Positions 33,980 to 45,465 of a stretch of 64,000 nt of DNA are shown piece by piece. How positions within the stretch are numbered: the first letter of the stretch is position 1; every line of letters begins with the position of its first letter. Made by a program: the position numbers and the translations under genes. Under the pieces are notes generated by a model. It was not told the origin of the DNA. It saw only the letters and a program-made list of their open reading frames with translations, and ran no database searches. This DNA comes from Metarhizium brunneum (taxonomy: Eukaryota; Ascomycota; Sordariomycetes; Hypocreales; Clavicipitaceae), in contig NC_089427.1 in assembly GCF_013426205.1 (NCBI RefSeq), positions 2,542,001-2,606,000 of the forward strand. Reading direction: 5' to 3'.

Positions 33980-34996
33980 AATAGTGTGGGACAGGTACCA
34001 TTACAAACACCATATATCACAAAGAAGACCTGCGACCAGTTCGCGTCGAATTAGGTGCTATCAGGAGTGAGGAAGCACGAGTGCATTACTTGGCGTCATT
34101 GAGCGGCGAAACAAAGGAGAAGGGAGGACTATTGGGTTTATTTGATATCATGTTTTCTTTGAGGAGTTCGGGCGGGCTAACAGGCTTGAAACTGGCTTTT
34201 TTTTCTTTCTGTGCTGGTGTCGGAATCAATGTATGAATAGATTTTTGGTCGCTCGTCAGAAAGGTTCAATGGATACGCTTGACGGTCAATGAAGTCACCG
34301 GCAGATTGGAGATGTTGCAGTGAAGTTACACACGCTAGGGGGGTGATTTAGTTATATGCCACAAGACCTGATGCGACGCAAAATGCAGATTGGAAATGAT
34401 GGTTTCAGTTGGGAGGCACCGGTGTAGGGTAGCACTGAAGCGGGAAGGCGTCACCAACCGTAGTGTAGAATGGAATTGGGCAGAATAAACAGGAACAAAG
34501 GACACCATGACCAAATCATCAACTGACATCGACCCGTGTATGGCACGTCACTACCTAGCACCCGAGGTGGTGGTGAAATTGACTCCTCGGCACATGTAGT
34601 TATGCACAACTCTCGTGTGCGGAGTACCCACGGGTCTCTCCCCCCCTCCCCCCTTCAAAAAAAAAAAGGTCGAGCACACCGGACCTTTTTTGTCATGGGC
34701 GCCAACGACAACGTGTGACATCTGTGCGTCTGCCTCCAACCACGATGTGTTGCTTGGGATTAGAACCACCTTGCCACCCACGATAAGCACCTTCACGGTA
34801 GTCTGCGAGTTGGCTTCACGAGGGGGCAGCCAATCAGCGCTGTGCATGGCATCATGGTAGGTGCTAGGGTGGTGATGAACCGCGCGCGTAGTCTCGGTGC
34901 TGTAGGGTGGGTGATGTAACGGGACACATTGATGCGTCACTTTGTGGTTGGGCTCTTCTTGCTGGCCATGGTAGGAGGGCGTGCTGCTGCTGGTTC

Positions 34997-35011
34997 TTTT
35001 TTTTTTTTTTT
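34997..35011 (+). repeat. Poly(T) tract, 15 bp
   Basis: An uninterrupted run of 15 T. It is a simple homopolymer with no sign of belonging to a retroelement, since no target-site duplication or coding remnant is seen nearby. Confidence 0.9.
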
Positions 35012-35298
35012 GGGTAGGGTCACTGTCACTGGTGGCTACGATGATACCGCTCGTGCGCTTCTGAGCTGGCGAGGGACACGCAGGGCGAAGTTGAGAGTCT
35101 CCCTTGATGTGGGTGGTGTGATTCAATGATTCACCTGGGTGGCCCTTTTTCTTTTCTTTTCAGCTAGACTGCGGAGTAGACTAGGACCTTTGTGTTTTAA
35201 AAAAGAAAGAAAGAAAGTATGAGCCTGTTGTTTTTGGTCTTGGTAACGGTTCTTGTCCGCCAGAGGCAGAACCGCTTGGGTGCATATGTGTGCCTACC

Positions 35299-35316
35299 TA
35301 AGTACTTAAGTACTTA
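35299..35316. repeat. 18-bp perfect palindrome
   Basis: TAAGTACTTAAGTACTTA is identical to its own reverse complement. It is followed at once by CCTAGG. Related TTAAG-centred palindromes occur near 2871, 3423, 37024, 37728 and 62716. Confidence 0.8.
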
Positions 35317-38300
35317 CCTAGGAGGGACTCTACCTGTGACAACGAAGTGTAAATGAAGTACAGTTTGGGTTAGCAGAACTTTATATACGTAGCTGCAAAA
35401 AGGGTCCATGGAGAAGCGTGACCTGAATCTGCGTCGCGGTGGCTGCTGGTATTGGGCGATGACCTGGGATCAAATGGGCACCGGACCCATGGGCCGGGGT
35501 GGGTTCTCGCCATGAAGAGCCTGGTACGTACTCCGTACAGAGGTACCTCGCACGTGGCTCTCAAATACCCGGTACCCTGACGCTCACCAAAGTTATTGAC
35601 AAGTTACAAGACTACGTTGTAGTTGCGTTGGCGGTCCCGGGGATGGTTTTGTTTGAAAGCGTCAAGTATTTCTGACTTTCTGGGCCAAACCCACATGAGG
35701 CACGTTGCCATGGACGCATGAATTGGGATAGTACTACTACTACTCCGTACAATAACCCACATCCCCGAGCTCTTTGGATCGTCGGTGGGTTAACCCCGTG
35801 GTTACGATGCAAATTCTGCAACAGGACATGTGTGCCGCATCATCGTCTTTGACTTTTGGGTTGCTCGTTCCCAAAGAAACGTGCGCGATGCATGCATGGT
35901 GGGCACTAGCCGTTCCAAGATGGACAAAAAGAAGTCTCAATGTTGATCAGCAGGGTTAGGAGCCCAACTGCACCTGCAAGGAAACGGAAATAGTCGATGC
36001 CGGCAAGAGAATGAACACAAGAAAAAAAATATATCAAACAGAAATACTCCGTAGACCAAGCCTTTTTTTTTTTGTTTAATTCCATGGTGGCCAAGGCTGC
36101 CACGCGCTAGCATCTTCAGACGACCTCTTCAAGGAACATGACCAGACGACAGGACGATCTCGGGAATGGGGACATGGAACAGGCGGACGCAAGTTGAGTC
36201 AAGTAGTACAACCAGTACCAGACATCATAAGCACCTGAAGCAGGCCATTGATGGACCCTCGTCGGCTACAACTCCGTACCGATATTCCACATGTCCTGGG
36301 CCAGGTTCCCCGGTCCTCTGGCAAGCCGCTAGCATCAATTCGTGCTGCTGCTGCGGCGTGGCTTGGGTTGCGACTTCTGTGACTTTTTCGCCGTGCCATT
36401 AAAAAAATATCAGCCATTGCAAGAGACGACTTGCCTACTTTAGGGAAATACAGTCCGTCCGATTGCACCACGCAGATAGAGCCGTCTTTCATCTGACAAT
36501 GTCTGGTTACCAGCTGTGCTTGAAGCCCCTGCTCATCTCTGCTGGCCTCATATCCCAAGCGAACCGGACTCAAGAGGAACCGGAAACACGAAGAGACCCG
36601 TTTCGTGCCCACCTGCATTGCTCTGCTCCGTACAATACGTATATACATAGCTCAAGAGCTATAATTCGCACTCGACGGAGTGCTCGGTTACTCGGATACG
36701 GAGTATGAAGTGCTATTTATTTCAGGCCAAGCTTTTGTCTTTGTCAGTTGATGCCACACATGACAGCCCAGAGCCATGTGGGATGTCGTGGCCCCCATCG
36801 CCACCACCGCTGCGGCTTGCACGCGTGGCATCACATCACGTCAAGTCGGACGTGGTCATGGCAGTTTCCGACCACGTATTGCCTGCTGTACCGTACGGGG
36901 TACATGTGTATGCACAGCACAGCTTCAAAGCATACGTACTATTAGCAGACAGGCAGTGCGTGCTATTACATGGCAGCGGATTATATCGTGCATCCGAGTT
37001 GACACACTCCCAAGCTTCAACCTAAGTACTTAAGTAAGCTGCGCAATGTACGGACGCAGTACTGGTACATGTACATAGTACTCCGTACTTCAGGGCATGC
37101 AAGCACAGAGAACAGACCAATGTCTGCATGTGCACATGTGGTGATGAAAATGGCATGGGCCTTGACCCCAGGCGGTCCATGGCCGGTTAGCGTGTTTCAG
37201 CCTGTGTGCGTGTACAGGACGCCAGACCGGGGGGAGGCTCGATCCATCGTCGCGATATCCCTGCTTGAAGCCGAGCCAGTCCAAACGCTGGTTGGCTGAT
37301 GATCATCGGGTGTCTTTGATTCCAGAACGTCGCTGCTCGGAAGTCAAGTTGCTTTGCCAGAAAGCTCCTGATGTCATTTCTTGTGTCAATGTCTGCCATG
37401 ACGACACTCCGCACCGTCATAATCTGGGCCAACATCAATCTAATAAATAAGCAGGTACTCCGTACATGTGTGCCGACCTAATTATCATCATGATAAACGT
37501 ATTATTCATAGTACTTGACATGTTAATTAATAGCGCTTTTTAGCCAAAATATGTACGGGTAAAAATACTTGACAAAGGTGCTCCGGAGTAGATCAAAAGC
37601 TGCACCTCACCGCAATAAAAATATGTATTGCGCAGGAAGACTGATCGTCCCGACATCTGGATGCCCTGTTCCAAAATGCACTGTCAAGGTGTGTACTAGT
37701 ACTACAAGTTTTCTGCAGGACACATACTTAAGTACATACGGGGGTCGGGAGCTTGTTGGGACCAGGGACCGTATGTATTGTAAATCTGTATAAATACTTT
37801 ACCAAGCATGGAATTAATCCCCCTCTTTCTTTCCATGGAAGCATCGTTTTGAACCAGGACTACGGAGTACCCCGTAGCGTGCGGGGTACTGCAGCCGCGT
37901 TGCTGTTCCTTTTTTGTAGTGCTTTTTCTTCCTTTCCAGTTGTGGATATTTTGCTGTTGTTCTCAGAAGTTGTCTGTGGCATACTGCATGCTGCTGTATT
38001 TGACATCTTTTTCTCGTCGCGTCTTCATTGCATGTCATTTCGACACGTCGAGATGTCTTGATATTCATGCCAGCTACTCCGTCGATTGCCACGTTGACCA
38101 CCGACGCCCAGTGCCATATTCATGCCCAAGACCAACTGCACTCCTTATATTGGCCAATATTGGCCAGGGATGGCCGATTGTGCCATGGCAGCTTTGGGAG
38201 TGTGGCCGCACTGCCTTGAAATATGCTAATTTCTCCCACGTAGAACTAATACCATGTTACGCCACCTTTCGACTTTATCTTTTAATGAAGGGCCCACGAT

Positions 38301-38608
38301 TGATATGTATACACACGGAGTTGACGATTTGAGAATGGTATTTGCAGTACTGCTTTAGAGTTGTTCATTACCACCTAGGCAGTCGAGGCGCCCAGAAACC
38401 ACTAGTCAACCGTACTAGAGAGACGGACAGGTCGAATAGGCCTAGCGCACAACGTTAGTATGCATTTTTGCAGTATGGAGTAAGACAAGACGTGTTCATT
38501 AAGATGGGATTTGAATATCGTGCCCTGTGGGGTAAGCGTTCAAATACACCATCAAGAGTTTCGTTGGAAGAGTAGTGCTCCGTAGAAAAGCAAAGAATTC
38601 GCAAGACG

Positions 38609-38629
38609 AAAAAAAAAAAAAAAAAAAAA
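38609..38629 (+). repeat. Poly(A) tract, 21 bp
   Basis: A run of 21 A, followed by C and six more A. I looked for a retroposed gene immediately 5' of it and saw none. Confidence 0.9.
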
Positions 38630-40356
38630 CAAAAAACAAAGCCAATGGAGCATGCCGACGTGTCGGCTGAATGGCTCATGTTCCAGTGGACGTTGGACAC
38701 TGAGTACCATGTGTGTATGTAGATGCGGTGAGTAAGAGCTCTGGAGAGACATGGGATAATGTTTGCTTTGTTCGTAACACACTCAGCTAGGCGGTGGAAT
38801 TTTTTTAGTTCGACAAAATACTCCGGCGTCCGGGTAGGTATGACTGCGAAGACTCCGTCGAGGTACATACGATACCCAGTTGTGTCTCGAATATTGATCA
38901 TGATTTTTTGTGGTGCTTCCTTCCGTCCAGCCATCTACTTCGTAGCTCGACGTTGTCATCCTGCAGACGATTGAGCGAAGCAGCCCTGCATCATAACGCT
39001 TCCCTGCAGCTCAAAAGCCCAACCAACCTCTCGTGGCCTGGAGAGCTGCCTGCGCATGGTGATAGGCCAAGTGGTGTGAATGTCTGAACCCCTTTTCCCG
39101 ATTCCCAGCCAACTTGTAGCAAGTGGCGGTGATTGGACGGGGGGGACAGGCAGGGACAGTGATATCCAGCCACCATAGTAAGCCACCCGCAGGTCCAACA
39201 CCCATAGAGGTCGATCAAGGCAGGCATGTATCGAGAGCCAAAAGAATACGATTCCATTGTTCGATGAAGCTACCGGAATGCTGGGTACCGTGTCGCGATG
39301 TGGGACTTGCACCGCTGGAGGCTTGGCGGTGGGTTGCGCCCATAATGGAACTTTGCACACGCGTGTTGATTGGCCTCACCTGGATGAGGTTCCTCCAGCC
39401 CCAATACCGCCTTGGTCAAGAGGATGACAAGTCGTCAGTGGTGAAGAGAGGGCGGAAGGCTGGAGAGGGGCGACGGATTGTCTTGTCTGTTGGGCGACGG
39501 GTGAGCGTGCTGCGAGGACGAGGGCGTTGGTTTGGTCAACCACTTTGTGCCCAGACAGAGATGTCTCCTCTCCCTTCTGTTATTGTATTTTTGCGCGACA
39601 GGGCCAACAAGTTCGCTGGTGGCCCTTGCTTTGGGACTGAAGGGAGGCCACCGAGTCGCAATACATACTCCGTACATACAGAGAGAGTACTCCCTAGAGA
39701 GAGCACTGTGATAGCAATACTACTGCAGCTCCTATCTGGGGTTTCGCTGTCATTGTTTCGAGGTAGACTGGCTGGTTCTGGACAGTGCGTCAATGCATCT
39801 CATTCGTCGTGCCGTCCAATATGGAAATACTGCTACTTACGGGTCTGGTGGACTGCGAGTTCGTGGACGGCATGTCTCGTCCCGTGTGTTTGATGCCGTG
39901 ATTGTCCAGTGCTACGGAGACTGTGTGCCCGTGTACGGAGTACTGGTGTAACAAAGGCGGTCCGGCCAATTGGTGAGGGAGCAAACCGGCGGCGACGGTC
40001 AGTCAATGCACTCTGTGAGGTGATGATGGGATCAATTCTGGATGTGCAAGGGCCAGGGCCAAGGCCAGGCAGGGCCAGTCGTCAATCGTTCAATGTTGAC
40101 TCGACCCCCCGGTGCCAGCTATCGAAGAGCCCGGGCGCCGTTGTGGACGCTGTGTGGGCGCTCTCCGGTGGACCCAGCGCCGGCAGCATTGAACCCGGTC
40201 AACTGGCCAGTACGTCAACGTGCAACTGGGTAGCATCGCCGGTGCTCGCGCAGGTGCCCCTGGTCAACTCTTGAAGCTTGTGCATGTGGCCCTGGTCTGT
40301 GTGCCCCTGGTGCCTGTGCCCGTACCTGCACCGGCACCTGCACCACCTGGGCCGTA

Positions 40357-40396
40357 GTACCAGTACCAGTACCAGTACCAGTGCCAGTACCAGTAC
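40357..40396 (+). repeat. CAGTAC hexanucleotide microsatellite
   Basis: After an initial GTAC, six tandem CAGTAC units run from 40361 to 40396; the fourth unit reads CAGTGC. The surrounding 200 bp are also low in complexity (CCTGCACC- and GTGCCTGT-like words). Confidence 0.9.
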
Positions 40397-40579
40397 GCGG
40401 TACGGAAGTACGTACTACTTGTGCCTGTACGGAGCACCAGACCTCTTTCTGGCTGCCAGGCCGGGCCAATCTGGTCTCAACTGGTGCTCAAGTGCCAGTT
40501 GAGTTGCAGCATCGCACCGTTGACCTACCCAGTAGGAGCAGTTCCTCTCCTGGCTGTCTGGTTCGTTCCTGGCCATGTT

Positions 40580-40597
40580 CTGGTCTGGTCTGGTCTG
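40580..40597 (+). repeat. CTGGT pentanucleotide repeat
   Basis: Three full CTGGT units plus CTG in tandem, in the pyrimidine-rich upstream region of the kelch gene. Confidence 0.7.
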
Positions 40598-41404
40598 ATT
40601 TCCTCGCCCTCCCCCCACGTCCCAACCTGTCCCATTCTATTTGCCCATCCCATGTTCCATCTCCTGATCCTGTCGACCTTCATCTTCCCACCCTCACACT
40701 CTCTCCTCTTCCTGGAGTTCCTTTCCGTTCTTTTCTCCAAACGCCTTGCAGCTGGTCTTGTTGCTGCCCTACCTTGAACTTCGCCTTGTCTTTATAGTTT
40801 CTTCCGTGTGCCGTCGAACAGCAGCCCTGCGCTTGCTTCTTTTCCACATCGCCTTGGAGGTTTCAGGCGTTTCCGACCTCTGCCTGAAATCGAGCTGCTC
40901 ATCCTTTCACATTTTTTTTTTCATATGCACTCGACGAATTTTGGAATTTGCTGGCAATATCGACGTCTAGACGACGCAACACGACAAGGAATACCGTTTT
41001 GGGGGACTCGAACCAACTGAAACTCGCGTCGACTCTCAACCGGAATAATTCGAATCACCAGTGCCTTACGCTCCGTATTTTCCTGCTCTGCTCGTGTTCT
41101 CGCTGCATGAGGCCGAATTTTTCGAGAGCAACCGCAGCCGTTGCAAATCCCCCGTTTGCACCATAACTCGGGCTTTGAAACGCCGTAATCCGTCTCTTCT
41201 CATACCCGCCCTGGTTCGAACTGCCAACCGCAGAGCAGGCTTCTCGCACATATTATTTGTGGATATCAAGCCAATTGATTGTGCTGGCTTCACTGTCGTC
41301 ATGTTATGAACAAGTTCAAGTGAGAAATTAACATCGTGTGATTTGGCACTAGGCAATTTGCCCATTCTTGCGAGCTCCCTCTGCCTTCAAGGAACATTGC
41401 AAAC

Positions 41405-43600
41405 ATGCCTGCCCCTGAACCTTCCAAGTCCTTAGACAATTCGTGCACTGTCGTTTACAATGGCACGCTTTACTCCTATTCACCTGAAGGTTTCGTGTCA
41501 ATTCGCCTTGAGGATGGCGCGAAGTGGAATATTCTTGACTCTGGCGTGAAAGTCACGGGTGCAAGTTGCGTCGGCAGCGCCAGACCGAAAAACATTGATC
41601 CAGCTTTCTTCGTGGTTGGTGGCCAGGCAGACTCCGAGGACTATCCTGGTTTACAAAAGTTTACATATTCGACTGGAAAATGGTCCACGGTTCAACCTAC
41701 CAATATGGTCACAAAGCACCGGCAATGGCATTCGTCAACCTACATCGAAGCAACCGACACAATTCTGGTATTTGGTGGGAACCAAGATGGAAAGAGTGGC
41801 CCGTCGGCAGACACATTTATAATACAGGCTTCAGAGCCTTATACTGTCACCATACCTCCTCCTCCGGCAGTGCCGTCTAATCAGCCCCCAGCCAGCTTGC
41901 GCCCGATTCTCGCCTCGGCAACCGATGCAGACGTGATTCTGGTAGGAGGCGGTGACAATCCTGACAATACAAAGGTGTACTGGTTTAGCGTGGGAGGCAA
42001 TTGGCGATATACTGACTGTAGTCTAGCTGAGCCTATCAAGAAGGATACCAGCTCAATACAGGGAACAGTCGTCTCAGGAGAGGATGGGTCGAAGAACTTG
42101 ATATTGTTTGATCTAAGCCAATCACCAAACCAGGTCTCTCGTGTGGTTATACTGGATGGCAATGGAAAGTCCTTGACTAACTCACCTGTCATAACCTCTC
42201 GCGATGTCGACAGGGACAAGCGCGATCTGACTTTGGCTAATTGGCCAAAGTACAACTCTTCTTTGGCGCCAAAGGAAACGAGGGAAAACTATGCAATGGC
42301 ACGAGGCCCTAATGGTATGGTTGTCTTTTCCGGAGGCAACCCCAAAGATTCCATCGCATTATTTGATACGGCGAATAACGGTTGGATCAATGCCACTACC
42401 TTCTTTGACAGCACACAGAAGGTTCTCTCGAGCACTTCTACCACGTCTTCAGCAACCTCGACCTCTACATTATTCACATCAACTTCATCAAGTTCTGTCG
42501 CTGCTGCGACCTCTACCACAGCAGCAGCTTTGCCCCCGGTATCCGACACGCCGGAGGATTCGGGTCCTAGCTCAAATGCTATTCTTGGTATTACGCTGGG
42601 CTCTATTGCGGGTTTCCTTGCGCTTCTAGGTCTTATCCTGTTTTTGCTTCGGCGTCGCAGGAAACAGCTTGACCACACGGAAACGGGGAGACCGAGCCAC
42701 ACTCCATCTGAAGAGAAGGACATGTTCGCTTTTAACAAGAGCCCATTGTCCCCACCTCCCCATTTCAAGGGACACCGGCCACAAGCATCGGCTGAATCCT
42801 ATTCCTCTGTTGCTATTCTCATGGGCCGAATGAATAAGGAGAAATCTGGACTGAGCAGGAAGCCAAGCAACGACACGGCACGTAGCTCTGTGAGCTCCTT
42901 GCATAAACAACTTAAGAGTAAAATCAGCAAACCTATTCCTCAGAACATGGTACATCCATCTCTGCAAATTTATGAGGAGCGTGGTGTAGCATTTGATCCT
43001 TCTGTGGCAGAACCTCGTCCTCGAAATGGTCGGATGGAAGCCAATGATGGTACACGTCGAAGCTCTGGTTGGAATCGATATTGGTCTGGTGGCAGTGCCT
43101 TACAAATCCTTGGGTTTGGCAGCGGCAAGAGGAACACCATGACTTCCGAACAAAGCTCTCGGTACTCGGATGTTACCAAGAACCCTCGCGCCACGCAAGA
43201 CTCGGCAACGGTTCCGCCGCTGAACTTCGAAGGGCGACCAGCTGTAAACAGTGTTAACTCTGGCAGTCCAGTAGTTGCACAGTATGTCAGCCAAATGCCT
43301 TTCACTGAGGGTATGTCTGGAACGATTGAGCGACCTGTGTCGCCAGTATCCTCAGGGTACTCCAGTGGCATTCCGGAGAGTATTAATGAGATATGGGATC
43401 CCATGGAAGCTAGTAAACCATGGGGGGCCAATCGTGCTCCGAGCAGTGCATATGGACCTAGCTCATATATGACATCGGAAGCTCCTGGTGATCCTCCGGC
43501 TGTGCAGCCTCCTTCGGGAGTCAGCAGGCAGCCGCAACTCGCTATGGCGTCAACGTCTGATATGAGCTGGCTTAACCTTGGAGACCAATCCCGGGTTTGA
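41405..43600 (+). CDS. Kelch-repeat single-pass membrane protein, 731 aa, single exon
   Basis: The N-terminal ~335 residues form a beta-propeller-like domain with kelch-type blocks: FFVVGGQADSEDYPGLQKF, ILVFGGNQDGKSG, VILVGGGDNPDN and MVVFSGGNPKDSIALFD. A Ser/Thr-rich stalk (about 350-390) leads to a strong transmembrane helix near 397-420 (ILGITLGSIAGFLALLGLILFLL), which stops at RRRRK. The remaining ~310 residues are disordered, Ser-rich and presumably cytosolic. The layout suggests a cell-surface or cortical protein with an external propeller. However, I see no signal peptide after the ATG at 41405, nor a convincing upstream exon with one, so an N-out signal-anchor topology or a missed exon is possible. 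Fungal databases, as I remember them, often mislabel such proteins as splicing factor CLF1 because of weak repeat matches. Nothing here supports that name. Confidence 0.85.
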   Translation: MPAPEPSKSLDNSCTVVYNGTLYSYSPEGFVSIRLEDGAKWNILDSGVKVTGASCVGSARPKNIDPAFFVVGGQADSEDYPGLQKFTYSTGKWSTVQPTNMVTKHRQWHSSTYIEATDTILVFGGNQDGKSGPSADTFIIQASEPYTVTIPPPPAVPSNQPPASLRPILASATDADVILVGGGDNPDNTKVYWFSVGGNWRYTDCSLAEPIKKDTSSIQGTVVSGEDGSKNLILFDLSQSPNQVSRVVILDGNGKSLTNSPVITSRDVDRDKRDLTLANWPKYNSSLAPKETRENYAMARGPNGMVVFSGGNPKDSIALFDTANNGWINATTFFDSTQKVLSSTSTTSSATSTSTLFTSTSSSSVAAATSTTAAALPPVSDTPEDSGPSSNAILGITLGSIAGFLALLGLILFLLRRRRKQLDHTETGRPSHTPSEEKDMFAFNKSPLSPPPHFKGHRPQASAESYSSVAILMGRMNKEKSGLSRKPSNDTARSSVSSLHKQLKSKISKPIPQNMVHPSLQIYEERGVAFDPSVAEPRPRNGRMEANDGTRRSSGWNRYWSGGSALQILGFGSGKRNTMTSEQSSRYSDVTKNPRATQDSATVPPLNFEGRPAVNSVNSGSPVVAQYVSQMPFTEGMSGTIERPVSPVSSGYSSGIPESINEIWDPMEASKPWGANRAPSSAYGPSSYMTSEAPGDPPAVQPPSGVSRQPQLAMASTSDMSWLNLGDQSRV

Positions 43601-45225
43601 AAGAGCAAATAATTCCTCCTTGATTAGGGAGATCTGATGACGTTGCTCTCTTGAGACGCGTTCTCACGACCTAGTGGTGTAATACCCAGCGACACGTTTG
43701 GCGTGGTGCAACGCTTGCATTTGAAGCAGACACTGCTTTTTGGCAAGTCGAGGCAGGGCAAAAAAAAGTACAGCACACTTGTCTTAAAACAATTTCTCAC
43801 ATTTCTTCATCTTGTTCATCTCCGACTGGATCACTCAGGCCTATGGTCTCTAAGAAGACTCGGAAGGCTGGTGTCAACTCAGCACAAAGCATGACCTGGC
43901 GTCGACATCTCTTGTGTTTGGACATATTTCGGATTATACTCTGTGATTGCGCGTTCTATTTTCTCTGCATCCTAGATCACAGCCACTCATTGGCGTTTCT
44001 TTCTCTTATTTCCATATTTTGGCGTCATTCGTTACGATACCACCGCTACCCTCTTGTCGCATGTAATTCGTTGAAATGAGGAGGATAAGGCTCCCTGGAA
44101 TATAAGAGGATTGTCAGAGAGACGCGAAATAAGACTGCTTGCCGCGAGACAATGGGCAACCAGTCTTTGTATGTATATTGCGGCAGGCAGTTCTGCAAAT
44201 ATGTAGCTAGCTACAAAACACATGCATGACACTAGTCTAACATTCGGCCTTGTGAATTCTCGATTTTATCTGCATATGTTGTCGGAATGTCTCATGTTTT
44301 GTTATGTAAGATAGTTGGCAACGCTACACTGGGTAAAGTTGTCAACTGGAGGACTGCTGTAGCTCTACCTTATGCACATGACAAAGTTGATAAAAGAGAA
44401 GAAAACACAGGCGAACGAAATGGTTCTTATAATAAATATCTCTGGAACAGTTTCCCCCCCAGAATCGCCCGGTACACGACGGTGTAGTTTCGCAGGTTCC
44501 ACAGCGACGCCTCACAACACCAGGATATTTATTCTGTCAGAGAGGTGATATACCTTTCTAAGCCTTGCTACGAGATACAAGATGCGCGCACGAGGCTACT
44601 ACTTTGGTCAGATGAACGGACTGCTCCCATTGACAGCAAGAGGGGAAGGTGGTCACGACGTCGGTCTCCAGTTTGCTGCAAGGAAGTCTTCAGCTCGCGT
44701 AGGTCTATTGGATTTCTGTCTCAGCTTCCTTCCTCTTCCTTTACTGACTGGTGACGAGGACCAGGGTTCTGGGAGGGTCGGCGTCCAAACACGGTCGTTG
44801 ACTGCATAGTATTTGGCAGTCGGGATCTGCACTTTCATGGGTTTGGTCCGACTGGGCGAGTTCTTGTTGGCCCTCCCCTTTGCTTGGCAAGGGTTCTTGG
44901 GCGAAGGCTAGAAGAGGACATGACAGTGTATTCGGCGTCGGGCTGACGGTGTTTGTGTTTTACGAGGTTTGCTTGCAAAAGGGCGGCGGGAAGGAGGATA
45001 TTTTCGGAAGGAGTTTGTGTTGCTTCTTCACACCACTGTCTACTGTGGTGTAGAAATGAACTGGTGGCTTCCAAATAGGATCGATATTAGACTAGAGGTT
45101 GTCGTTCATGTTTGCCTGGTTAAATAGTGACCGCCATTTAACACTCGAGGAATCGCTTGTGCTGTTCTGCAAGTTCGTACTCGAATTATATTCGCATTCT
45201 TGTTTCTCTTCTTCCCGGTGTCGAC

Positions 45226-45465
45226 ATGGCTTACAGCTCCAACCCGCCGTCCTTATCAAACCTGCCTGTTCATCCGCACAGTGACCACGCGGAGGACGTG
45301 GGAGAAAGCCTTTGTCAGAAGCTGGGGTCCGAAAATATGCAAGGTGTGACAGCCCTACTACCTTTTGTGTCGGGTGATTGGCCAAGTTTCAACAAGGTTC
45401 GAACTAGCTCAGCTGATGCTTTCTACGTTACGTCGAAGGATATCTACATGATCAGCTTGACATGA
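45226..45465 (+). CDS. Small hypothetical ORF, 79 aa
   Basis: An ATG in good context (GTCGACATGGC) directly follows a pyrimidine-rich tract (TTGTTTCTCTTCTTCCCGG), as is typical for fungal starts. The predicted peptide begins MAYSSNPPSLSNLPVHPHSD and has an acidic middle (DHAEDVGESL). I do not recognise it. It could be a small protein, a first exon of a larger gene, or chance. The only support is the start context and a fairly coding-like first 40 codons. Confidence 0.22.
   Translation: MAYSSNPPSLSNLPVHPHSDHAEDVGESLCQKLGSENMQGVTALLPFVSGDWPSFNKVRTSSADAFYVTSKDIYMISLT

Larger units (their letters stand above)
33980..41404. other. 7.4 kb gene-poor island
   Basis: I find no supported gene here. 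Several open frames exceed 100 codons (for example 34551-35126 on the minus strand and 39123-39893 on the plus strand), but their composition is irregular and they match no family. The stretch is rich in GTAC words, with GTACTCCGTAC or its complement at 35528-35538, 37078-37088, 37455-37465 and 39933-39943, and shorter copies near 35741, 36693, 37860 and 39666. It also holds palindromes such as TAAGTACTTAAGTACTTA at 35299-35316, a T run at 34997-35011, an A run at 38609-38629 and a CAGTAC microsatellite. The last ~900 bp are pyrimidine-rich and probably form the promoter and leader of the kelch gene. Confidence 0.6.

Noticed and set aside
34551..35126. 191-codon open frame on the minus strand
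   Set aside because: It is built partly from homopolymers (K and F runs), is rich in His and Thr, matches no family and has no plausible splice context.
38609..38629. Poly(A) tract as the 3' end of a retroposon
   Set aside because: No reverse transcriptase remnant, source gene copy or target-site duplication is visible beside it.
39123..39893. 256-codon open frame on the plus strand
   Set aside because: It begins at GTG, has irregular composition, overlaps frames on the other strand and spans recurrent intergenic GTAC words.
41000..41040. GGTTCGAGTCCC on the minus strand, a tRNA B-box-like word
   Set aside because: No A-box lies at a suitable distance upstream on that strand and no cloverleaf could be drawn.
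45390..45420. GGTTCGAAC next to TAGCTCAGCTGA, resembling tRNA B- and A-boxes
   Set aside because: The order is wrong (B-box before A-box on the same strand) and no acceptor stem pairs.
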